Numbered from the stretch's first letter, positions 6,017 through 13,431 are shown. The stretch: 13,438 nt of DNA from an uncultured Opitutales bacterium (GCA_900548185.1 URJJ01000052.1:1-13438); one strand, 5' to 3'. The notes: a model not told the origin generated them from the letters alone. Numbers and translations are program-made.

Positions 6017-7837
6017 CTACTTGGCCGCTTCATCCTCATCTTCATTTGCGGCGGACGGGAGCGTTACGGATTCCCAATATTCAAGGAGAAATTCCGCGCT
6101 GTTTGCAAATGTTTCGCTTTTTATAAAGTCTGTCAGCGGCTTCAAGTCGTGTTCTGCGATGGTGGCTATGTCAACTGTCAGCACATCCCCTTCGGCGCGC
6201 GCCCCAATGCCCAATTTCATGCTGCGCATCGACTTCATAAGCGCCCGGTTGTAGGAAACCATGAAGTCCGAATATTTCGCGGTTTCCGGATCGGCTTCAT
6301 GCATTTTTCGCAGCTCTCCCCACAGGGGTTCCATGAAGCTTTTGAAATAGTCCGAGTAGTCTATGAATATTTCAAAAAAATTGCCGGTTCCTATCATTGA
6401 GCGGAGCTTTGAATATTCGGGATTGTCCGCCAGGGTTCCCGCATCCGCCCCGGGCGCTCCCGGAACCCCGGAGTTTGAGAAGAAGAGGGTGGAGCCCTTC
6501 GCCAGCAGGGCCGGGAGCGATTTTTCGGTGGGAAGTTCAGCCTTGGGCTTGAAAAGGATGCTGCCGCCTGATTCCGATTTGCTGAAAAGCATCTCCATAA
6601 AGGGCGCGATGGCGGGATCGCCCGTTAGTTTTGAGAGGTCGTTTAAAATCAGGGAGCCGCCGTAGTTCGGGGCGGCGCCGCCTTTGGCTTCGGGGTCGAA
6701 AAGGCTGATGCCCTTGAGGGAGCCGGCGAATGCGTTTATCTGCCTGAGGTTTCCCTTGAGGGCCGAATAAAACGGCGAGCCCGAGATGTGAGACGGGAGC
6801 GGGCCGGTCGCGCTTTCAATCGCAAAGATGTTGCCGGCTGAAAGCGCGTAGCATGTGTCCTTCGGGGCGGTTTTAAAAAGCGCGCCGGCTTCGGGAATTT
6901 TCATTTCCTCCATTACTTTGCAGTATTTCCGGGCTCTTTCTGAAAAGAGCAGGCGAACGGACGCCTTCTGCTCCTCATAGGAGACGCAGTTTGCGAAATA
7001 CGCTGCGGCGTCCAAGTCCGAAATGCCGTTCAGAAATTCAGACTCGCCGTTTTCACCGCCGGATTTCAGGGCCTTGCGCATGAGGGCGAAATCGGCGAAT
7101 GCGCGCAGGTCCGAAGTTTCTGCGCCGCGCGCGAGCTTCGCGTATGACGGGTTGTCGAACCCCGACTTCGCGGGAGGGTTTGCGAGCGCGGAATCGAATT
7201 TTTCAAAAACTGCGCGGGAAGAGGCTACGGCAAGCATTCCGTTTGAGACCGCCACCAGGAAGGGCGCGTCCCCCTTTATCTCGTATATGTCGGCGGTTCC
7301 GCCGCTTGAGAGTGTGGCGGAGCTTTTCAATACACCGCTGTCCTGGGGGATTTTAACTTCCGCCGCACGCTTTCGCAGCGCTTCGGCGTCGAAAAATATA
7401 GCGCACAAAAAATCCGGCTTTTCAAGGCCTTCGGCGCCCGGCGCCGCAAACCCCGCAGCCGAGGAGTTTTCCGCCGTCCCCCCCAGCTCAGAGAAAGCGT
7501 CGCCGAATTTTTGCGGGAGCATGCCTGCAATCTGGGCGGCCGTATCCCCGCATTCCGGAATTTTTTTAAGCGCCGCCTCCCATAATTTTTGTATGGCTTG
7601 GCTGCTTTTTATAGCTTCGAGAAGCTCCTTGGTGTCGGCGCGCGCCATTATCTGGCCCTGCATGGCGGACGGATTTATGCAGAATGCGGCAAATGCGCCT
7701 TCCGGGACGGCCCGCGCGGCTTTTTCTGCCATTGCGGAATAGTCCCCGGCGGGCTTTGCGGGGCCGGAGGTTTTCAGTATGAAAAATGCGGCGATGGAAG
7801 CGGCCGCAATCAGGAGTATTGCGAATATTTTCTTCAT
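6017..7837 (-). CDS. Exported or membrane-anchored protein of unknown function
   Basis: This 606-aa protein is not recognised with confidence. Residues 1-24 have a basic start (MKK) and a hydrophobic stretch IFAILLIAAASIAAFFIL, so it is exported or held by one N-terminal anchor; there is no lipobox Cys. The rest is one large, soluble-looking region rich in Ala, Ser, Gly, Phe and Glu, with no other membrane segment and an acidic C-terminus (NEDEDEAAK). The style, a long periplasmic protein of repeated alpha/beta-like segments (PDFLCAIFFDAEAL, APFLVAVSNGMLAVASS), recalls DUF3352-type proteins, but that is only a suggestion. ATG 7837 is preferred over the in-frame TTG at 7843. It has its own promoter at 7868-7897 and terminator at 5961-5997, so it is monocistronic. 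It diverges from cstA, and a shared function is not shown. Confidence 0.8.
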   Translation of the reverse strand: MKKIFAILLIAAASIAAFFILKTSGPAKPAGDYSAMAEKAARAVPEGAFAAFCINPSAMQGQIMARADTKELLEAIKSSQAIQKLWEAALKKIPECGDTAAQIAGMLPQKFGDAFSELGGTAENSSAAGFAAPGAEGLEKPDFLCAIFFDAEALRKRAAEVKIPQDSGVLKSSATLSSGGTADIYEIKGDAPFLVAVSNGMLAVASSRAVFEKFDSALANPPAKSGFDNPSYAKLARGAETSDLRAFADFALMRKALKSGGENGESEFLNGISDLDAAAYFANCVSYEEQKASVRLLFSERARKYCKVMEEMKIPEAGALFKTAPKDTCYALSAGNIFAIESATGPLPSHISGSPFYSALKGNLRQINAFAGSLKGISLFDPEAKGGAAPNYGGSLILNDLSKLTGDPAIAPFMEMLFSKSESGGSILFKPKAELPTEKSLPALLAKGSTLFFSNSGVPGAPGADAGTLADNPEYSKLRSMIGTGNFFEIFIDYSDYFKSFMEPLWGELRKMHEADPETAKYSDFMVSYNRALMKSMRSMKLGIGARAEGDVLTVDIATIAEHDLKPLTDFIKSETFANSAEFLLEYWESVTLPSAANEDEDEAAK

Positions 7838-7861
7838 TTTCAAAATGTCGGGGTTATTTAT

Positions 7862-7880
7862 AAAAGAATTCTATTCTTTT
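7862..7880. promoter_or_regulatory. Inverted repeat over the -10 box, possible operator
   Basis: AAAAGAAT (7862-7869) and ATTCTTTT (7873-7880) form a perfect 8-bp inverted repeat around TCT. It covers the -10 box of the minus-strand promoter and the likely start site, a classic position for a repressor. No regulator gene is present in the window. Confidence 0.45.
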
Positions 7881-7897
7881 AATCCGCCATCAGTCAA
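7868..7897 (-). promoter_or_regulatory. Promoter of the 606-aa protein gene
   Basis: On the minus strand TTGACT (7897-7892) and TAGAAT (7873-7868) are separated by 18 bp; these match the sigma70 consensus at 5 of 6 positions each. Transcription would start near 7861, leaving a short leader of about 24 nt before ATG 7837. Confidence 0.65.
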
Positions 7898-7991
7898 GTC
7901 TGATTTTATGTTGAAGATATGGCGCATTCCGGGCGCGTAAAGTGCGGGGTGCGCGTATTTCTTTGGCGGGATGCTGCAATTAAAAGTCGTC

Positions 7992-8021
7992 TTGACTGGA
8001 ATGTGCGGCGCGTGCTATTGG
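7992..8021 (+). promoter_or_regulatory. Putative cstA promoter
   Basis: TTGACT (7992-7997), an 18-bp spacer, and TATTGG (8016-8021) preceded by an extended -10 TG at 8013-8014. The leader to ATG 8100 would be about 70 nt and contains a run of nine G near 8058-8066. No CRP-like site is obvious. Confidence 0.45.
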
Positions 8022-8099
8022 TATCGGTAAATTTATTACTTATCAGGCAAATGCTGCGGGGGGGGGCACGCCTTTCCGCCGCTTTAATATTTTCAGAAT

Positions 8100-9614
8100 A
8101 TGGCGCTGTTTTTTATAGGAATACTGATGCTCGCCGCGGGATATTTCACCTACGGCAGGTTTGTTGAGCGGATAATAGGCCCGGACGACCGTCCGACTCC
8201 GGCCCTCTCAAGGCGCGACGGGGTGGATTACCTCCCGCTTCCGCACTGGAAGAACATGCTCATCCAGCTTCTCAATATCGCGGGGGTGGGGCCCGTGATA
8301 GGCGTCATAATAGGCATAAAGTTCGGCGAGATAGTCTTTTTGATAATCCCCGTGGGGAACCTCGTCGCCGGGGCCACGCACGACTTCCTCTCGGGCATGA
8401 TGTCGATAAGGCGCGGCGGGGCCAACCTGCCGACCCTCGTGAGGGACAACCTCGGGCGCGGGTATTACGCATTCTTTTCGGCCTTTGCCGTGTTTTTGCT
8501 CCTGCTTGTCGTGGCGGTATTTATAAACATTCCGGCCGACCTCATTGACAAGGTGTTCCCGCAGGCGAGCCTCTTCTGGCCCGCAGTCTGCGCGATTTTC
8601 GCCTACTATGTGCTGGCCACGCTGTTTCCCGTGGACAAGATAATAGGGCGCATCTACCCGGTTTTCGGCGCGACCCTCATCGTGGGGACCCTTGCGGTCT
8701 TTGTCTCGATTGTATGGAGCCTCTTTTCGGACCCGAACCTGCTCTCCGAGGGGGAGGCGTTCAGGGAGCGCATGTGGACTTCCGAAAACGGGCATCCGAT
8801 AGTGCCGCTTCTCTTCGTAACGATAGCCTGCGGGATAATATCGGGCTTCCACGCCACGCAGTCGCCCATAATAGCGCGGACAATGCGCACGGAGCGCCAG
8901 GCGCGCTCGTCGTTTTACGGCATGATGGTGGTGGAGGGCGTAATCGCCATGATATGGGCTGCGGGGGGGCTTGCCATTTACAACCTCCTTCCCGAAATGA
9001 TGTCGGCAAAGGCGACCGACGCCCTCATTGCAATCACCTCCCACTTTCTCGGAAGCTGGATGGGGACGGTTACGGTGGCGGGCGTCGTAATCCTTGCGGT
9101 GACTTCCGGGGACACTGCCATGCGTTCGCTGCGCCTCAGCCTCGCTGAAATCTTCGGCATAGGCCAGACGCGAATGTCGATGCGCGTTCTGACCTGCCTC
9201 CCGCTCATTGCGGCCGTGGTCGGGCTTCTCGCGTGGTCGAACGCCAGCGCCAAGAGCTTCGGGCAGCTTTGGAATTACTTTGCATGGGGCAACCAGGTGC
9301 TCGCAGCCTCTACTCTTTCGGCGGCTGCGGTGTGGCTTTTCAGGTCCGGCAAAAACGGATTTGTGGCCCTCGTTCCGGGGGTGTTTATGACTTTTATTGT
9401 GGCAAGCTACATACTTTGGATTTCCCCGGCGCACGGCGGCCCGGTCGGTTTCGGACTGGGGCTTGAAGTGTCGTATGCGATTGCGGCCGCAGTGTGCGCG
9501 GCCTCCGTATGGTTTGTGTTTGCGCGCTCAAAAAAGATGTCCGGCATAAGCGACGACGACTTGAACGCCGTTTGCCGCGCGGTTTCCGAGGGCGGTGCGC
9601 CCACGCGCGAATAG
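8100..9614 (+). CDS. cstA: CstA-family carbon starvation/pyruvate transporter
   Basis: This is a 504-aa polytopic inner-membrane protein of the CstA family (PF02554), here the short form (E. coli CstA is about 700 aa). Diagnostic segments are LNIAGVGPVIG (58-68), ATHDFLSGMMSIRRGGANLP (92-111), FPVDKIIGRIYPVFG (176-190), SGFHATQSPIIAR (248-260), FYGMMVVEGVIAMIWA (272-287) and VTSGDTAMRSLRLSLAE (334-350). Family members take up pyruvate, or peptides in some bacteria, with a cation, when carbon is scarce; the substrate here is inferred. Many hydrophobic helices span the protein, ending at about residue 475 before a short soluble tail. ATG 8100 gives the expected N-terminus; the preceding sequence is AT-rich without a Shine-Dalgarno. 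It is transcribed alone, divergent from the exported-protein gene, and closed by a strong terminator. Confidence 0.93.
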   Translation: MALFFIGILMLAAGYFTYGRFVERIIGPDDRPTPALSRRDGVDYLPLPHWKNMLIQLLNIAGVGPVIGVIIGIKFGEIVFLIIPVGNLVAGATHDFLSGMMSIRRGGANLPTLVRDNLGRGYYAFFSAFAVFLLLLVVAVFINIPADLIDKVFPQASLFWPAVCAIFAYYVLATLFPVDKIIGRIYPVFGATLIVGTLAVFVSIVWSLFSDPNLLSEGEAFRERMWTSENGHPIVPLLFVTIACGIISGFHATQSPIIARTMRTERQARSSFYGMMVVEGVIAMIWAAGGLAIYNLLPEMMSAKATDALIAITSHFLGSWMGTVTVAGVVILAVTSGDTAMRSLRLSLAEIFGIGQTRMSMRVLTCLPLIAAVVGLLAWSNASAKSFGQLWNYFAWGNQVLAASTLSAAAVWLFRSGKNGFVALVPGVFMTFIVASYILWISPAHGGPVGFGLGLEVSYAIAAAVCAASVWFVFARSKKMSGISDDDLNAVCRAVSEGGAPTRE

Positions 9615-9654
9615 GCTTTGAGGCTTTCGGCTGGAGGATTGGCCGTTTGGCATT

Positions 9655-9684
9655 CCGGCGCCCGGGCGGGGCGCCGGTTTTTTT
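9655..9684 (+). terminator. Terminator of cstA
   Basis: CCGGCGCCC (9655-9663) pairs perfectly with GGGCGCCGG (9669-9677) around a 5-nt loop, followed by seven T (9678-9684). It starts 40 bp after the cstA stop. Confidence 0.93.
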
Positions 9685-9742
9685 GCGTCCGGCGAGGCGG
9701 ATTCCTCCGCATGGAAGCGAGGGGGGCGGGGGTGGTTTTTCT

Positions 9743-9769
9743 GCGCAAATAAGAGGCATTTTTTTGCGC
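9743..9769. other. Second AT-flanked stem-loop after cstA
   Basis: GCGCAAA (9743-9749) pairs with TTTGCGC (9763-9769), extendable by two A-T pairs after a mismatch; GATTTTTAT follows on the plus strand. It may be a back-up terminator. It is weaker than the one at 9655. Confidence 0.35.
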
Positions 9770-9825
9770 GATTTTTATTCGGGGGCGGAAGCCTTTGGAG
9801 GGCATTGAGTTGCGGCCTCATATGT

Positions 9826-9838
9826 GATAACGGTTATC
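9826..9838. promoter_or_regulatory. GATAACGGTTATC palindrome, possible operator
   Basis: A perfect 6+1+6 palindrome lies about 95 bp upstream of the nrdDG -35 box. The AACG core is reminiscent of LacI/GalR-family operators. It is too far upstream for simple promoter occlusion, and no regulator gene is present nearby. Confidence 0.35.
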
Positions 9839-9932
9839 GGGTTTTGCCTGCGCGGCATTGGGGCTGGCGGACTTTTTTTATTTTTAAGTAAGTATTTATC
9901 ATCTTCTTAAAATTCTAGCGCGAATTAAAATG

Positions 9933-9962
9933 TTGACGCTTTTTTGTAATCTAACAAATAAT
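9933..9962 (+). promoter_or_regulatory. Putative nrdDG promoter
   Basis: TTGACG (9933-9938) and AATAAT (9957-9962) are 18 bp apart, each matching the consensus at 5 of 6 positions, in an AT-rich stretch that stands out from the GC-rich surroundings. A start near 9969 would give a leader of about 490 nt before nrdD, long enough to hold all the RNA elements below. Confidence 0.6.
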
Positions 9963-10037
9963 GCCAACAGGAAAATCGGTTTTCGGACGGGTTGAAAAAT
10001 CCGCGAGAAGCCGGGGAGTTTCCGTTTCAGACGGCGC

Positions 10038-10112
10038 ATTCCGCCGGGGCGCCCAGATGGGCGTGTTCCGGGGAATCTTTTAAGGGCTTTTTCGCGCATT
10101 TTTGCGATGCCC
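10038..10112 (+). other. Two extra stem-loops in the nrdDG leader
   Basis: The first is a long compound hairpin. ATTCC (10038-10042), CCGG (10044-10047) and CGCCCA (10050-10055) pair with TGGGCG (10058-10063), CCGG (10068-10071) and GGAAT (10072-10076), 15 bp with small interruptions, then CTTTT. The second pairs GGGC (10084-10087) with GCCC (10109-10112) and TCGC (10092-10095) with GCGA (10104-10107). They precede the cobalamin aptamer and are not part of its usual core. Their role is unknown. Confidence 0.5.
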
Positions 10113-10140
10113 TCCTCTGCCTGCCCGCATTGGCTTGTCG

Positions 10141-10304
10141 GGTTTTTCGGGCGCTGTCTGAAGCGGAGACTCCCCGTAGGGAACCGGGCGAAACTCCCGG
10201 ACAGTCCCGCTGCTGTGAGTCCCAACAAAACGCGCGCCCATGTTGCCACTGCCACCAACGGCGGGAAGGCGGGCGCGGCGGGGGCGAGTCAGAATACCTG
10301 CCGG
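10141..10304 (+). promoter_or_regulatory. Cobalamin (B12) riboswitch aptamer
   Basis: The conserved core elements occur in the right order: AGGGAACC (10178-10185), a CCGGG/CCCGG stem (10184-10188 and 10196-10200) enclosing the variant GCGAAACT, CCCGCTGCTGTGAG (10206-10219), GCCACTG (10245-10251), GGGAAGG (10263-10269), and the 3' B12-box GAGTCAGAATACCTGCC (10286-10302). This is the RF00174 class that binds adenosylcobalamin or related cobalamins and usually switches genes off. The 5' edge is approximate: GGTT at 10141 fits the usual start, but the P1 helix is weak. The only downstream genes are nrdD and nrdG, so the switch controls the anaerobic ribonucleotide reductase. Confidence 0.93.
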
Positions 10305-10322
10305 TTTTTTGCATCGTTCGGG

Positions 10323-10347
10323 CCTTCGCGGGTTGGGGTTCGGTAGG
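10323..10347 (+). promoter_or_regulatory. Candidate kissing-loop hairpin of the riboswitch expression platform
   Basis: CCTTCG (10323-10328) pairs with CGG-T-AGG (10341-10347, one bulged T and one G-U pair) around a 12-nt loop. The loop contains GTTGGG (10332-10337), the exact complement of CCCAAC (10221-10226) in the loop region after the CTGTGAG element. This matches the loop-loop contact (L5-L13) that connects ligand binding to output in many cobalamin riboswitches. Confidence 0.55.
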
Positions 10348-10385
10348 TTAAAAACTGAAATTTTAAATGGCTTCGGCGAAGCAGG

Positions 10386-10451
10386 CGCGGGCCTGTGCGC
10401 GTTTTTTGTTCGCGCGCGGGAGGGCGCTTTGCGGCGGCGGCCGTTTTTTTT
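10386..10451 (+). terminator. Terminator-like elements between riboswitch and nrdD
   Basis: CGCG (10386-10389) pairs with CGCG (10398-10401) just before six T (10402-10407). CGGC (10432-10435) pairs with GCCG (10440-10443) just before eight T (10444-10451). Both stems are short but GC-only. They would let the riboswitch act by early termination, though no clear anti-terminator pairing was found. The perfect hairpin GCTTC-GGC-GAAGC at 10371-10383 lies just upstream. Confidence 0.4.
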
Positions 10452-10462
10452 GTTGTCTTAAA

Positions 10463-12850
10463 ATGGAACTTTCTGAAATAAAAATACTTAAAAGGGACGG
10501 TAAAACCGAGGACTTCTCCTCCGAAAAAATCAAGCGCGCAATAACCAAGGCCTACAACGCCGGCGGCATCCTCAATGAGGAGCGTCTGATTGACGGCATA
10601 ACAGGGCGCGTGGTTTCCTCCATTTCAAAGGGGCTCATATCCGTGGAGGAAATCCAGGACCTGGTCGAGCGCGAGCTGATGCTTACAAACCCCTACATCG
10701 CAAAAAAATACATAATATACCGCGAATGGAGGACCGTGGAGCGCGACAAGCGCACCTCCATGAAGGCGGTCATGGACGGCATCGTAAAAATCGAGAAAAA
10801 CGACGTCAACCTCAGCAACGCCAACATGTCGAGCCACACCCCGGCCGGGCAGATGATGACGTTCGCCTCGGAGGTCACCAAGGACTACGCCTGCAAGTAC
10901 CTTGTCGGCGTCAAGTACTCCCGCGCCCACAAAAACGGCGACATCCATATCCACGACCTCGACTACTATCCCACAAAGACCACGACTTGCATCCAGTACG
11001 ACCTGGAGGACCTCTTTAACCGCGGCTTCCACACCAAAAACGGCAGCATCCGCACGCCCCAGTCGATACAGAGCTATGCGACGCTTGCAACCATAGTGTT
11101 CCAGACGAACCAGAACGAGCAGCACGGCGGCCAGTCGATACCGGCGTTTGACTTTTTCATGGCGCCCGGCGTCCGCAAGTCGTTTGCAAAGCACGTGGCC
11201 TATGAAATCGAGTTCGCCGTCCGCCTGAAGGGCGGCGCAGTCCCTGGCGAGGATGTCCTGAAAAAGATTTCAAAGTCGCTCATAACCAGCATAGAAGTTT
11301 CCCCTGAAACGCGCGAGGCGGTGGCCGCCGCCCTTGAAAAGGAGGGAATTTCGCTCTCCGGGGCCGAGCTTGAGGCAATATTCGCTCAGAGCCTGGAAAA
11401 TACGCGCCGCGACACGCGCCAGGCCATGGAGGGCTTCATCCACAACCTGAACACCATGCACTCGCGCGGCGGCAACCAGGTTGTGTTCAGCTCTATAAAT
11501 TACGGCACCGACACATCCCCCGAGGGGCGCATGGTAATCCGCGAGCTGCTGCTTGCCACTTCCGCGGGGCTTGGCACGGGCGAGGTTCCGGTTTTCCCCA
11601 TACAGATTTTCAAGGTGAAAGACGGGGTCAATTTCGACGAGGCCGACTTTGAACTGGCCTCCAAAGACCTGCCCTCAGCGCTCTCCGGAAAAGTCGGCTT
11701 CCGCGCCCCGAATTTCGACCTGCTTCTTCTTGCGTGCAAGACGACTTCGACCTCGCTTTTCCCGAACTTCCTCTTTTTGGACGCGCCCTTCAACCGCAAC
11801 GACAAGTGGCGCGCGGACGACCCCAAGCGGTACCTCTACGAGCTTGCCACTATGGGGTGCCGCACGCGCGTCTTTGAAAACCTGCACGGCGAAAAGTCGT
11901 CGGTGGGCAGGGGCAACCTTTCGTTCACCTCGATAAACATGCCCCGCCTTGCCATAGAGGCGTCGCGCGAGGCCGAGGAGATGAATCCCGGCGCCGACAA
12001 GCACGAGGTTCGGCGCGAGGCCAGGCGCATCTTCCTGCGCTCGGTGCGGGAAATGTCGGAGCTTGTGGCCGAACAGCTCTACGAGAGGTACCAGTACCAG
12101 CGCACGGCGTACGCGCGCCAGTTCCCATTCATGATGTCAAACGACGTCTGGAAGGGCGGGGGCGCGCTCGGCCCGTCGGACCAGGTCGGGGACGTGATAA
12201 ACTCCGGGACTCTCGGCATCGGGTTTATCGGCGGGCACAACGCCATGGTCGCAATTTACGGCGAGGGGCACGCCCGCAGCAAGGAGGCGTGGGACACCCT
12301 CTACGAGGCGGTTTCCGCAATGAACGAGGTGGTGGCGGAGTACAAGCGCAAGTACAACCTGAATTTTTCGGTCCTCGCCACTCCGGCGGAGGGCCTCTCG
12401 GGGCGCTTCACCCGCATGGACAAGCGCAAGTACGGCGTAATCGAGGGCGTCACCGACCGCGACTACTACGTCAACTCCTTCCACGTGGACGTGCGCGAGC
12501 CCGTGTCTTTCATCGAAAAGATAAAGCTTGAAGCTCCCTTCCACGCTATAACCGGCGGGGGGCACATAACCTATGTGGAGCTGGACGGCGAGGCCAAAAA
12601 GAACGTCTTAAGCATCCTTAAAATCGTCAAGGCAATGAAGGACGAGGGCGTGGGCTACGGCTCCATAAACCACCCCGTCGATACCTGCAAGGACTGCGGC
12701 TACCGGGGCGTGATATACGCCGCATGCCCCTCTTGCAAGAGCGAGAACATATCGCGCATGCGCCGCATCACAGGCTACCTTACAGGCAGCCTCGAAACCT
12801 GGAATTCCGCAAAGCAGGCCGAGGAGAAGGACCGCGTAAAGCACCTTTGA
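10463..12850 (+). CDS. nrdD: Anaerobic (class III) ribonucleoside-triphosphate reductase
   Basis: This 795-aa glycyl-radical enzyme reduces ribonucleoside triphosphates to deoxyribonucleotides without oxygen. Residues 3-92 form the ATP-cone allosteric domain (IKILKRDGKTEDFSSEKIKRAI...). The barrel contains KNGDIHIHDLDYY, TTTCIQYDLEDL and MGCRTRVFENLHG, where C466 matches the conserved GCRT active-site cysteine. C742, C745, C755 and C758 (CKDCG...CPSC) form the zinc site. RITGYLTGS (768-776) carries the glycyl-radical residue G771, followed by the usual ending EEKDRVKH. ATG 10463 is chosen because the ATP-cone begins there; in-frame ATG 10367 would add 32 residues of Arg/Cys/Gly-rich sequence translated from the terminator-like region. 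No Shine-Dalgarno precedes it. It lies downstream of a cobalamin riboswitch and 47 bp before its activase. Confidence 0.97.
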   Translation: MELSEIKILKRDGKTEDFSSEKIKRAITKAYNAGGILNEERLIDGITGRVVSSISKGLISVEEIQDLVERELMLTNPYIAKKYIIYREWRTVERDKRTSMKAVMDGIVKIEKNDVNLSNANMSSHTPAGQMMTFASEVTKDYACKYLVGVKYSRAHKNGDIHIHDLDYYPTKTTTCIQYDLEDLFNRGFHTKNGSIRTPQSIQSYATLATIVFQTNQNEQHGGQSIPAFDFFMAPGVRKSFAKHVAYEIEFAVRLKGGAVPGEDVLKKISKSLITSIEVSPETREAVAAALEKEGISLSGAELEAIFAQSLENTRRDTRQAMEGFIHNLNTMHSRGGNQVVFSSINYGTDTSPEGRMVIRELLLATSAGLGTGEVPVFPIQIFKVKDGVNFDEADFELASKDLPSALSGKVGFRAPNFDLLLLACKTTSTSLFPNFLFLDAPFNRNDKWRADDPKRYLYELATMGCRTRVFENLHGEKSSVGRGNLSFTSINMPRLAIEASREAEEMNPGADKHEVRREARRIFLRSVREMSELVAEQLYERYQYQRTAYARQFPFMMSNDVWKGGGALGPSDQVGDVINSGTLGIGFIGGHNAMVAIYGEGHARSKEAWDTLYEAVSAMNEVVAEYKRKYNLNFSVLATPAEGLSGRFTRMDKRKYGVIEGVTDRDYYVNSFHVDVREPVSFIEKIKLEAPFHAITGGGHITYVELDGEAKKNVLSILKIVKAMKDEGVGYGSINHPVDTCKDCGYRGVIYAACPSCKSENISRMRRITGYLTGSLETWNSAKQAEEKDRVKHL

Positions 12851-12897
12851 ACGCCGGGACCGCAATGAGTCCGAGAACCGGAAAGATTCGCTGAGCC

Positions 12898-13413
12898 GTG
12901 GAGCTGCGCGTTATGAACGTGTATCCCGAAACCGTTTCGGACGGGTTCGGGATACGGCTTGCGGTCTATTTTTCGGGCTGTTCGCACCGCTGCCCGGGCT
13001 GCCACAACCCGCAGAGCTGGAGTCCGCATTCGGGCCGCATTCTGGACGGCGCGTTCGCCGGCGAGATAATCGCGCGCATTCTCGGAAACCCGCTGCTTGA
13101 CGGCGTCACGTTTTCCGGCGGGGACCCGATGTTTAACCCCGGCGAATTTCTAGCGTTTCTTTCGCGGCTGAAGCGGGAGACGGGCCTCGGGGTGTGGTGC
13201 TATACGGGCTATGTCTATGAAGACCTTCTGCGGGACCCTCTCCGCTGCGAGTGTCTGAAGCATATCGACGTGCTTGTGGACGGCCCGTTTGTCGAGGCCC
13301 TGGCGGACCCGAGGCTCTACTTCAGGGGCAGCTCAAACCAGCGCATAATCGAGCTTAAAAACGGGCGCATGGAGCGCGTGCTGGAACCCGAAAGGGAAGG
13401 GTGGGGAGCCTAG
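12898..13413 (+). CDS. nrdG: Anaerobic ribonucleotide reductase-activating protein
   Basis: This 171-aa radical-SAM enzyme makes the glycyl radical on NrdD by reductive cleavage of S-adenosylmethionine. The cluster motif is CSHRCPGC (C28, C32, C35; CxxxCxxC), followed by HNPQSW. FSGGDP (72-77) is the SAM-binding GGDP element. VDGPF and YFRGSSNQRII in the C-terminal half are typical of NrdG. The size is normal. The start is uncertain: GTG 12898 gives MELRVMNVYPETVSDGFGIR, while ATG 12913 (166 aa) is preceded by GGAG at a 9-nt spacing, the only Shine-Dalgarno-like signal in the window. It is cotranscribed with nrdD and so shares the B12 control. It is complete, with its stop 25 bp before the contig end. 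Confidence 0.95.
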   Translation: MELRVMNVYPETVSDGFGIRLAVYFSGCSHRCPGCHNPQSWSPHSGRILDGAFAGEIIARILGNPLLDGVTFSGGDPMFNPGEFLAFLSRLKRETGLGVWCYTGYVYEDLLRDPLRCECLKHIDVLVDGPFVEALADPRLYFRGSSNQRIIELKNGRMERVLEPEREGWGA

Positions 13414-13419
13414 GCTCCC
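13404..13419. other. 16-bp perfect palindrome at the nrdG stop
   Basis: GGGAGCC and GGCTCCC flank TA and overlap the TAG stop codon. It may be the start of a terminator, but the contig ends before any T tract could be seen. A second GC stem (GCGCCC and GGGCGC) follows up to the contig edge. Confidence 0.3.
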
Positions 13420-13431
13420 GCGCCCGGGGCG

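Noticed and set aside
8208..9434. 408-codon open frame on the minus strand opposite cstA
   Set aside because: Shadow frame: composition dominated by His, Arg and Tyr, no motif, and fully opposite a clear transporter gene.
10367..10462. nrdD start at ATG 10367
   Set aside because: The 32 extra residues are Arg/Cys/Gly-rich and come from DNA with T tracts and GC stems. The ATP-cone begins at ATG 10463. Not fully excluded, because 10367 lies close behind the kissing hairpin.
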